Shown piece by piece: positions 15,578 through 25,100 of a stretch of DNA of 39,917 bases. A program made the translations under genes and the position numbers. The notes beneath the pieces were generated by a model, which ran no database searches, was not told the DNA's origin, and saw only the letters and a program-made list of their open reading frames with translations. The DNA is from a virus. The DNA lies in IMG/VR virus record IMGVR_UViG_3300042892_000806, positions 1 to 39,917 of that record; one strand, given 5' to 3'. The first letter of the stretch is position 1; every line of letters starts with the position of its first letter.

Positions 15578-16576
15578 TTAGACGCAGGTGCTGGATATAG
15601 TGGGTGTGCCCCAGCTATTGGTTAGATAAGTTGTGGATGGCGGAGCATATCTACATATCACGGCCGGCGCTGTGCCAAATGCACTATACGGTGAAGTGGT
15701 GTCAGTTCCGCCAGAAATGTTTGTGCTTTGACCTGCACCTGCTCTGGAATTACTATTCCAAGTTGTAACAAGTGTTAATGTGGTTGCGCCGGCATTTTTG
15801 GCAGCAGTTACAATAACAGTATCGCTTGTGTATGGACTCACAGTGTCGTTAAGTTGGAATATGGTAGTTGCAGCAGCGCCAGCAGTTAATGAATACCATC
15901 CTGTGGTTGTGGCCAGGGTGGTTTGAGTGCCACCTGTACCACCTGTTCTTGTGGTACCTGTGAACACAGTGCCAGCAAGACTTTGAGATGCACTGTTAAC
16001 ACGACCGGTAAAACTTAGATCACCGACCTTGCCTATAAATGTATTCCAGTCTGCATCATTGTCTGTGCCAGTGGATGATTTGTTCATGTTTAAAATAACT
16101 CTGCCGCCTGCATTCCAAAAATATCTAGCTTGATCAGCTGATGGGAAAGTTACTGTTGATGTCCAGGTAATAGTCCAGGCATTAGTGCCGGATCCAGTTG
16201 CTGAAGTTTTTGCAGCGGCACCAGTCCAGGTTGCGTAGGTACTTCCAACGGCTGCACAATTGCCACGATTGGTATTACAACTGGTAATATCAGCTGCCAC
16301 AGCAGACAGCACACTAATTGTAGTACCAGCGGTAGGTGCTGATCTACTGGTAATAGTTGTGCCAGTTTGACTGCCCATGCTGGCCAGTGTATTAACCAAA
16401 CTGGCCCATTGCGTAGCAGTAACAGTATTGGTAGCAGCCACAGTAGAAACTGCTGTTTGCCCCCAGCCACTATCTGTTGATCCTGTTCCCCAAACTGTGT
16501 TTATGTTTGTGGCACCAGTACTTACAAACCCGTTGTAGTCTGTTGCTTGAATTAATCCGCCTACTGAATATGTCAT
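15578..16576 (-). CDS. Fibre or adhesin-like virion protein
   Basis: 332 residues, very rich in Thr, Ser, Gly and Ala with few charges, as in phage fibre and adhesin proteins. It begins MTYSVGGLIQATDYNGFV and continues with VWGTGSTDSGWGQTAVST near 29-46 and VTATQWASLVNTLASMG near 52-68, a layout I associate with structural proteins of marine T4-like phages. The C-terminus forms beta-rich segments and ends with a Cys-containing strand. There is no signal peptide or membrane segment. GGAA lies just upstream of the ATG. As the last gene of the virion module before the terminator, it probably belongs to the tail tip or fibres, but no known family can be named. Confidence 0.75.
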   Translation of the reverse strand: MTYSVGGLIQATDYNGFVSTGATNINTVWGTGSTDSGWGQTAVSTVAATNTVTATQWASLVNTLASMGSQTGTTITSRSAPTAGTTISVLSAVAADITSCNTNRGNCAAVGSTYATWTGAAAKTSATGSGTNAWTITWTSTVTFPSADQARYFWNAGGRVILNMNKSSTGTDNDADWNTFIGKVGDLSFTGRVNSASQSLAGTVFTGTTRTGGTGGTQTTLATTTGWYSLTAGAAATTIFQLNDTVSPYTSDTVIVTAAKNAGATTLTLVTTWNSNSRAGAGQSTNISGGTDTTSPYSAFGTAPAVICRYAPPSTTYLTNSWGTPTISSTCV

Positions 16577-16588
16577 TTTTTGTTCCGA

Positions 16589-18370
16589 TTACTTGATGGT
16601 CACAATTGCTTCTATTGTACCCGGACCAGGGGTAAGTTTGTCAACCAAGGCTCGTCCAATTACGTTGAATGCTGTGGCTTCGCCTGGTTGCGCAGCTCTG
16701 GCAACGCCCGAACCTGCTGATACCAATCTGTCACCTTTTCGCACTACTCCAATTATTTGCACCGGAACACGTCCAGTCATTGCAACTGGTGGATGCGTGT
16801 TGTCTTCTCCGGCGCCGCCATTCATTAGGTAGGCTGCTCTTGTACTTATAACGCCAAACACATTTTCACTCAAATCTTGTTGAGATCTAGTAATTTCAGC
16901 AGTACCGCCCAGTTCAACCACTGTGCCTGGGGCTAGTTCTTCGTCAGCTGCAAAACGTTCTGCAACGTCAGCATACAAGGCTGTGGTTGCTGTGGCAAAC
17001 AATCGATTAAAGTAACTACTTTCCGAACCAATATTTCCCACTGCATTTGTGCCAGTCTTTTCAATACTGGGTGTGCTTAATCCTGTCACAACAATACCAG
17101 TGGTAGCTGCAACCATTACATTGGATGTGCCACCAATGCTAATGGTCAAATTTCCACCTGATGATCCTATATTTGCTCCAGATGTGCCGTTTTCAATCTT
17201 GGTCACAGATACCGCTGCACTGACGTTAGATAGCGTGCCGCCATCGCCAAAGAAAAAGCCGCCACTGATATTGCCTGTGCCCGAAACTCTTCCAGACCCA
17301 AATAACACATTGCCGCCAGTGATATTTCCAGTGCCGGACACAACACCAGACCCAAATAACACATTGCCGCCAGTGATATTCCCAGTAGCACTAATTAAGC
17401 CAGCAGTTCGTAAATTGCCGCCCTGGATGTTACCAGTTACAGTTAATAAGCCAGCAGTGATTAAGTTTCCTGCTGTTGCATTGCCAGTTGCTGACATTAT
17501 TCCACTGGTCAAAAGATTTCCACCAGTAATATTACCTGTTGTGCTGACTGACCCGCCTGCTGGCGGAATTACATTGCCAATAAAGTTAGGGGCAGTAATG
17601 TTGCCGCCAGCACTTACTATACCAGCTGTAAATATGTTTGCGCCAATCACGTTACCCGAAGCAGTGACCAATCCTGTAACATACACACCTGTGCTGGCCA
17701 CTGTTTCAATAACGCTACCGGCAACTGCTAATGTAACGTTACCCGGATTGCTGATGTTGCCGCTGGCGTTACCAGTGTTCCAAACTGTAAAACCTTTGTA
17801 AATTGTGGGAAATGCTGTTGCATAACCTGAACTGTTGCCAGCTGGCACAAAGTCTGTAGCACCGCTGATAATACCAACCAAGTTGTTGTTGGCATACAAG
17901 CCTGTCACAATGTATCCTGTTGATCCATCACTAATGGTAATTGGCACAGCGCCAGATGTCCCTTGTGCGCTGGAATATGCAGGACCAACCACAATAAATG
18001 TACTAGGTGCTACTGAACAAACTTTAAGCTGTTGGTTAACCGTGTCATACCATAAATCTCCTTGCACAGCAGGACTTGGTGCTGACGCTGACGCAGTAGC
18101 ACCACCAACAACTGTCCAGCCCACACCTGAATAAACTTTTAACAAAGTGTTGGTGCTGTCCCACCATAGTTGTCCTGTAAGTGGTGCAGGTGGTGCTGTC
18201 GGGTTGGCTGAATTTTCCAACATACGAATAAAGTTGTCATCTAAAAACTGGCCGTACCCAGCATAATTTTTGCCAATTAACGTTAATGTTGGTGCAAGCG
18301 CAGTGTTTACGGTACCATCTGTAATGGTAGCAAACGTTGTGCCGTTTGTTAGATTAATTGTATATGCCAT
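16589..18370 (-). CDS. Tail fibre protein with TGNITGGN repeats
   Basis: 593 residues. The N-terminal ~140 residues look like a particle-attachment region (MAYTINLTNGTTFATITDG, then two related GQLWWDSTNTLLKVYSG and GDLWYDTVNQQLKVCS segments). The middle is a low-charge shaft with 17- to 18-residue repeats beginning TGNITGGN. From about residue 450 a C-terminal domain begins with YADVAERFAADEELAPGTVV, then FGVISTRAAYLMN and VAMTGRVPVQIIG. This C-terminal module is familiar from marine phage fibres and may act in trimer folding or capping. A TATAAATA late-promoter word lies 30 bases before the ATG. Probable role: host recognition. Confidence 0.85.
   Translation of the reverse strand: MAYTINLTNGTTFATITDGTVNTALAPTLTLIGKNYAGYGQFLDDNFIRMLENSANPTAPPAPLTGQLWWDSTNTLLKVYSGVGWTVVGGATASASAPSPAVQGDLWYDTVNQQLKVCSVAPSTFIVVGPAYSSAQGTSGAVPITISDGSTGYIVTGLYANNNLVGIISGATDFVPAGNSSGYATAFPTIYKGFTVWNTGNASGNISNPGNVTLAVAGSVIETVASTGVYVTGLVTASGNVIGANIFTAGIVSAGGNITAPNFIGNVIPPAGGSVSTTGNITGGNLLTSGIMSATGNATAGNLITAGLLTVTGNIQGGNLRTAGLISATGNITGGNVLFGSGVVSGTGNITGGNVLFGSGRVSGTGNISGGFFFGDGGTLSNVSAAVSVTKIENGTSGANIGSSGGNLTISIGGTSNVMVAATTGIVVTGLSTPSIEKTGTNAVGNIGSESSYFNRLFATATTALYADVAERFAADEELAPGTVVELGGTAEITRSQQDLSENVFGVISTRAAYLMNGGAGEDNTHPPVAMTGRVPVQIIGVVRKGDRLVSAGSGVARAAQPGEATAFNVIGRALVDKLTPGPGTIEAIVTIK
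17292..17380 (-). repeat. Tandem 54-base repeat in the fibre shaft
   Basis: A 35-base word occurs at 17292-17326 and again, exact as far as I can see, at 17346-17380, a period of 54 bases (18 codons). It encodes TGNITGGNVLFGSG in each copy. These are the two most alike of at least five shaft units in the fibre protein; the other units are 17 residues long and more diverged, which suggests recent duplication of this one. Confidence 0.85.
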
Positions 18371-18399
18371 GCTGGTTGCCTTGTTCCTATATCTTTCTA

Positions 18400-18407
18400 T
18401 ATTTATA
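18400..18407 (-). promoter_or_regulatory. T4-type late promoter, perfect TATAAATA
   Basis: The minus strand reads TATAAATA from 18407 to 18400, the full T4 late-promoter word recognised by the gp55-type sigma factor. It lies 30 bases before the fibre ATG at 18370, leaving room for a leader with AAGG before the start codon, and overlaps the stop codon of the 207-residue gene. It should give the fibre genes their own late transcript. Confidence 0.7.
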
Positions 18408-19026
18408 CAGCATTTATGTTGCTCAGCGTCTGTATACGTAAGGTGTAATCAATTTGAATTTGTCGATTCAAACTTTTTTGTACCGGGTGAAAAATTACAT
18501 GGGTGATCAAACGTAAATCTGTTGAACTGCCGTTCCAGGATTGTAATCCTAATTCATCAAAAACATATTCGCCATTGAAGTTGGTTGAATTATCAAACGC
18601 TTGTTGTTCTGGTGGCTCACCGTAATCCAATAAACAAGTTACCAAAATATCTGTGTACACAGTACCAGACGTATGCAGTACTGACATATAATTGGTTGCA
18701 GGATCTGTATCGGCAGCAGAATTATCGTCTACAACTTTGGCGTAGGTTTCATTGTACAGTCCGGCGTTTTGTCCCACAGTGTTTGGGGGCAAATATGTGA
18801 TCACACCTGTGGGATCCACAGAACTTCCACCGTTACCAAACGCCATAGAATAGATAATTCCTAATCTTGCACCATTTGCATCCAACCGGTTGCTTAGGGC
18901 TTGAGCCATTGCAATTGATATATTTTCGTAATGGATTGCATTTTTTTTGTCTACAAATATTTCGCCGTTGTTGGGATCGTAAACTTTTACAAATCCTTGA
19001 ATCTGCGCTAAACCTGGTTCTATCAT
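18403..19026 (-). CDS. Virion-type protein, 207 residues
   Basis: 207 residues; the ATG overlaps the stop of the 52-residue gene as ATGA. The N-terminus reads IQGFVKVYDPNNGEIFVDKK (9-28) followed by NAIHYENIS and a helix. It then has MAFGNGGSSVDPTGVITYLP near 61-80 and a beta-rich C-terminus (RLITHVIFHPVQKSLNRQIQ). This pattern, with a non-polar helix and a GNGGSSVD-like turn, is what I recall from baseplate or tail proteins of marine T4-like phages. No membrane segment or catalytic motif was seen. Placed between the giant wedge-position protein and the fibre, it may link fibre to baseplate. Confidence 0.8.
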   Translation of the reverse strand: MIEPGLAQIQGFVKVYDPNNGEIFVDKKNAIHYENISIAMAQALSNRLDANGARLGIIYSMAFGNGGSSVDPTGVITYLPPNTVGQNAGLYNETYAKVVDDNSAADTDPATNYMSVLHTSGTVYTDILVTCLLDYGEPPEQQAFDNSTNFNGEYVFDELGLQSWNGSSTDLRLITHVIFHPVQKSLNRQIQIDYTLRIQTLSNINAV

Positions 19027-19181
19027 GCTCTGCCCTCCATGTAAACTTCGCGTGTTTTTGGATCAAAAATACGCACATGAGCTTCAACGGAAAATGATCC
19101 TTGCTCGTTGGGACGTTTGGGCTGAGGCTGTTTTGGCTCAGGATTTGCAGTTACTGGCTGTTTTGGCATAGTAGTTGACAT
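19023..19181 (-). CDS. 52-residue protein related to the start of its neighbour
   Basis: ATG at 19181-19179, TGA at 19025-19023, 52 residues, with AAGG upstream (19 bases after the giant gene ends) and an ATGA overlap with the 207-residue gene. The first half is Pro/Gln/Lys-rich and probably disordered. The second half, SVEAHVRIFDPKTREVYMEG, resembles FVKVYDPNNGEIFVDKK at the start of the 207-residue protein. The two may be a duplicated structural motif, or one may be a shortened paralogue. The coupled start makes it a convincing gene despite its size. Function unknown, probably structural. Confidence 0.75.
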   Translation of the reverse strand: MSTTMPKQPVTANPEPKQPQPKRPNEQGSFSVEAHVRIFDPKTREVYMEGRA

Positions 19182-19199
19182 GATCTTTTATTTACCTTG

Positions 19200-22100
19200 T
19201 TATATTCCACGTAAAAACCTTGCGGCATTTGTATCTGTAAGTTGCAGTGGTTCGCCGTTGCTGGGTTCGTTGATACCTGGAGCATACCAAGTTACTCCTT
19301 TACGCTGTATAATAACCACATCAACGCCGGCACCAGGGGCAGGCAAATCGTTAGCGGTAAGGAACTGTATTGCCAGTGGGTCATAGTCAGTTTCTTGATA
19401 GTAGTTGCTGGCCAAACTGTCGCCTGCCACTCCTGTTCCTGATCCCGCGCCTGTGGCTGTAAAAACCACGCCCGGTGCAGGGTAAACATCACTTGGCAAT
19501 CCAATAGCATGCCAGTTAGTACTACCAACACTTGCAATAGTATAAGTTTCGTCAATTACAAACTGGCCAGCATAATAACCGTTTCTAGCACGATTGCCGC
19601 CTACATAAACTTCAATACTGTTGGGTTCAAAAGAACTGTCTTCTAAATTTATATATGCAATATTTGGTGCATAGAATATTGTAGTAGATCCATCACCTGT
19701 AGATGTGTCGCTTACAATGTAATTTTGGTCTTCCTGTGGTTGTCTATTACCAAGGCCCATATCGTATACTTCAGCATTGACTGAGTGAGTAGTTGCGCCA
19801 GTGCCGGCGGTACCACGTTGTAAACCAGTAATTGAATTTGTAGCAATATCTCTTACGCGATACAAAATACGTTCGCCATCAATTGTGACCACACCAAAAA
19901 TGCCAGCACTCAAGTTGGGTTCACTAAGTGCAGCAGCATCAGTAACATATATTATGTCAGCAGTTGCAGACACTGCCTGGGTCACTGTTGTTGTAGTGGC
20001 AGCAGTGATGCGGAATGTAGTTTGAACTCCTCGCATGTCTTGGAACAATCTAAATGCCATAGCGTCTGGTACAATACTTTGAGTAAACTCAGTCACTGCC
20101 AATACTTGTGCGGATCCAATAATTCCTGATCCCAATATCAAGTATTGTCCTTGAACAGAATAGTCTACTCCAGCATATAATCTGTTGCCATCAAGTGTAA
20201 CCCACAGTCTGTCAGCAATTATTTCTTCACGTCCAAGATTAAAATCATTATCTGGAATAGAAATGCCCAAGCTAAAATCAAAACTTCCAGCAGTATTATT
20301 ATCATCGCTGGTGTCGGGATCTCTGACAGTCTTAGTTCCTGATGCAGTACCATTTCCTTGCACAGCAGTTCCTGTTCCTAACCCAGTTCCTGTTGCATTT
20401 GCAGTAAATGTTGTATTAAAAGTACTACTTGCTGCTCCTAACAACGTCCAGTCGGTGGTGCCCACGTATTTGATTGTATATGATTGTCCAGAAACTAATC
20501 CGTTGGCACCAAAACTACCGCTTCCAGTTGCAACAAATACAGTACCTAGATTATTGTTGGCAGCTCCCAACGCAACAAAGTTAGTGGTTCCAGCAGTTAA
20601 AATAGTGTAACTATTGCCTACTATAAATTGTCCAGATGGGTATGTGCTAGTGATAGGGCATGCTGTTCCTGTACCAGACCCCACACCAGTTGCAACAAAT
20701 ACAGTACCTGGATTATTGTCAGCAGCTCCAATAGCAATAAAGTCAGTAGTTCCAGCAGTTAAAATAGTGTAAGTGTCGCCAATTACAAATGTTCCAGCTG
20801 TAGATGTTCCACTAATGATGTCATCGATGAATAGCGGGTCATACACTGTGCTATCATACGGCTCAACAAGTGTAAGGCCAGTAACCACCGGACCGACAAA
20901 TATCAAAGTCAACGGATCTTGTTGAGATGTGTCGTTCCAACTGGTAACTGCAAGCTGATCTCCCTCATTCAACAAAGGAACTACCAGCAATCTGTTTGGC
21001 GATCCTGTCACAACTGTGTATTGAGCATTAGTGCTGACTGATATTAAAATTTGTGCGCCGTCGGCAGGTGCTGTAAAGAACACAACTTGCCGGCCAGGAG
21101 TATTGCTACCAGACCAGTTGGTAACGTAATAGTTACCAGTTACACTACCATAATTTTGTACCTGTAAAACATTGTCAACCCACACTTGAATATCCGTGTA
21201 TGCATTAATAACTGATTGTGAATATCCACTGCGTTGTGGCAATCCAAAACTGCTACTAGTACCATCGCCGGTCCATTCAATACCAGCTGCCGGTTGTAAA
21301 CGTTTGCCATTTACTGTGACTACTAAGTTGGCCACATTGGTACCTTGCATGCTGTTGTCAAGGTTAACACTGTTGGTTAACGTGTTAGACTCAGTAACAA
21401 CGTGATACTGTGTGACTGCTGTGCTCCAACTATATTGAGGATTTTGAGTTCCCAATGCAGTAATAGATATTCCGTCACCTGCTCCGTATGGAGATTGTCC
21501 TGATCCAAAAAATTGAATCCAGGTAATCTGAGTGGTTCCAACTGAAACCAATGCATTTGATGTACATACCCAACGTGTATTAATATTACTGGACCCCGAG
21601 GTGGCCAAAGTAATTGCACTAGGAATTTCAGCAGGCGCAGTAAAATCTGTTGCACGAGTCAGCGTCCAGGCAACAGAACTGCTACCAACTGTGGTTACAA
21701 TATAAATGCCATTGAACACTGCACTTTGAGTTGTGTCATCAACATAAGCACCTGTTTCATTTTTAACTAGAATGCGATCACCAACTGACGGAGTTGATCC
21801 ATCAATGCTTAAAGTGGAATAGAATACAGTTTTAGTTATTGTTGCGCCAACACCATCAACACCATTGACATATTCATACCCAGCAGTACCGCCTGTGCCA
21901 AATAATGATTCAGTAGTTGCATATTTTACATTTGCCATTGGATATGGAAATGTAACTAACGATTCAGTCACTGGCACAAATTCTACCCAATACAATGGAT
22001 TATCAATTAAAATTCCCGGAATAACAGTTTGCAAAGATCTGTAATAAGATCCATTGTCATTAACAATGGTATTTCGAGCATAAGTGTTTTGATAACTCCA

Positions 22101-25100
22101 TGCAACACTGTCAGCGTAAGGAGTCCAAGTTGCTCCTGCAACGTTCATACCATTTGCAAACAATGCCAATTCATAAATTTCTTCAGAATTTACAGGAATT
22201 ACTACCGACTCACTTACTTCTGATCCGGTATAATTACCACGGAACAATTGATTACCACCACCCATTTCGTAAACAGCAATATTGATAACATCACCGTTGG
22301 AGATGCCACTGTCTATGACAGCAGTAATTGTTTGATTAGCCCAATCTACAACATAATCTACATCTGGTGTGAGATCAGTGTCTGTGGTAATGTTAGAAAC
22401 TTCAATGTTCACAGGATTTTGTACTAAATTGCCCCAATATATCTCTGGACTAGAATCTAAGTAAATGTAATTATAAGATCCTATGCTAAACCCATGCCCG
22501 CGGCCAGTCCAGTCTGCACCTGGACGAGTATACACACGGAAGTCCAATGTATCGTATTCTGATCCATTGACTAATTCTTCAGGAGCGTATCCTTCATATG
22601 GTCCAATGAATTCGCCACCATCAACGTTGATATCTGTTGGGCGTAATCCAAGATATTGATCAGTAAAACTGCTGGCGTAGGTAGCATCTATTGGTTCAGG
22701 TACATCTGCAATCATGGTACCAGTAGCAGTGGTTAAATTAACTGTTAATCCGTCAGGCGCTAGGGCAATTGTAAAATGTGTTTGGTCAATGACACTGTTT
22801 ATATAATATACTGTACCTGCTACAATACCTCCAAACACAGTGCCGTAGAATCTAATAGGGTCATTGATTGTCAATCTCACTGTTTGAACACATGTAATTT
22901 CATTGGTTGTTGCGTTGGTAGCAGTACACACCAACGTAGGACTTACTGGTGCGCTGCCTAAGAAGTAATCTCCCCAAACTTGTACGCCAGGATAGCTAGT
23001 ACCATCAACTAATAAATTCAAATCTAATCCAAGTTCGTTGACTCCGGGAACATAAAAACCCATGGTACGATTCACACCACTTAGTGTAGCAGCATCAATT
23101 TCAATCCAATCTTCAAGATTGAAGTCTGGACCAACTACGGCACTGCTACCATCGGCGCTATCGGCCTGCCACACACGATTGTCATAGCGAACTAGTGTGC
23201 CATTTTCATAATAGCCGTTAGTATTCCAAGTTAACACAGATGTTTGATATTGGTAGCGGTCATATTTGAGCACTGTGCGGAAACTACGAACCAAATTGTA
23301 AAATTCAGAGTTGTCTGTTGTTAGATTAACAGCATTTCCTAATCCAGACATTACAGGATAAGCTGTAGCGCCTGTACCATTGCCACCATCAAATACCACT
23401 GTTGGGGTTGATTGATATCCAGATCCTGAATTAGTTACTGTTATAGATACAAGGTTACCTGATGAATTAAGCACAGCAACAGCTTCTGCTCCAGACCCAG
23501 TATCTCCGTCAACAGGTACAATTAACACTGTGGGCGCAATAGTGTATCCTGTACCTTGATTGGTCACTGTAATTGTTCCTACTTGCAACAAATAGTTGGC
23601 AAACCATTGGTTGTATGGCCAATCGGCCCAGAGTGTATTATTAGAAGCAGTGTCACTAAGCGTGTTAAATGCTTGTGCAGTAGCATGTTGATAAGGCAAC
23701 AAAATTGGACTTACATATTGTGGAATGGTTAGATCTGTATTGTAGTATGCTGGCAAATCAAAGTCTGATAGGCTACCCAAATAATCATCAGCACCATCAT
23801 ATGTTAAGTTAAACTCTCGAACTTGTACGTGATAAGGTTTGACTTCTTGAAGGTACTCACTCACAAAATTTTGATTGTCGCGAATGTAATTTTGATAAGG
23901 CACAAGATCTCTAACTTTGTGTTGCACATCAATCAAACTGGTTTTTATCAACCATTCTGGTGCCAGCAACTCGCTTAGAATAAAATTAAACATTAATGTA
24001 AGTGATTTATTTCTTTCAATCCTTAACTCGTTAATAAACAATTCTGCGTTAATAGCTTGTATGATTTTGCGAGTTTCAATCACTGGTTCTTGATCATAAT
24101 ACTGTGCATCAAATACTTCAACGTCAAACCCAAATCTACCCAGTGCATAATCATATATTTCTGCAGAAATTTCAATGGTGCCATCTTCGAGCGCCACACG
24201 ATCCCATCCAGTATCTGTACGTAGATAGATTTCAAATTTACCTTGTGCGTTCGCAGTGACTTTGACACTAGATCCAATTGCCACACTAAGGGTGGCCAGA
24301 GTAGCGTAGTTTGGTACTTCTGCTACGATAGTTGAACTAGAGTTGTATCCTGGTTTATACCAATTTACATAACTCCAATATTGACGTGTGTCGTAATTTT
24401 GCACACGAGTCAACACTATTTCTCTAATAGACGGATCAGTAGCGGTAGCTTGTACCTCATTGATAGTCCATAATCCTCGATTCAAACTGTTAGTGACCAC
24501 AAGATATTTGTAACCCAATGGTACAGCATAGATATTTTGAAATCCCAAGATTTCCACTGTGGCCACACGCAAATTCCATTCACTGCTGGCTGCACTAGGT
24601 TCTGGTTCTGCACTGTTAAGCAAAACAAAACTTCTGCTTTCTGTAATTGGATATAATGCAAACACATCATTTGCACGTTGAATGTAATTTTTTAACGCCA
24701 AGAATCGATCCACAAACATACTTTGACGTGGACGGAATTGAACGCCATAACGTTGTGCATAATTAAGATTTGGATCTGGTACTATGTTACCATATGTATC
24801 TACTCCACAAAAACTGTCTTGTAACTTGCGATATAAATTATCACTCAAGAATGCGTCTGGTTGGCCTTGTGCAATTAATTCATACTCAGTATGGACATTG
24901 GCATCTGTTAGTGATTGATCAAATTCAATGCTGATAATAGTGTCTGATGCTACAATGTAATCAAGTGCATTGTAAATTGCAATGGTACTAGAGTTAATTG
25001 GTGCAATGTAACTGATGCCACTGGCTTTGGGTTCTTGAATGTACGAAGCAACTGTAGCAACACTGAGAGTTTTGCCCAACTGTGATGCAGTGTCAGTTAT

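Noticed and set aside
17049-17801. A 250-residue plus-strand frame opposite the fibre repeats
   Set aside because: It is the antisense reading of the Gly/Asn/Thr repeat codons, giving a Pro/Val/Leu-rich low-complexity product. The minus-strand fibre gene explains the region.
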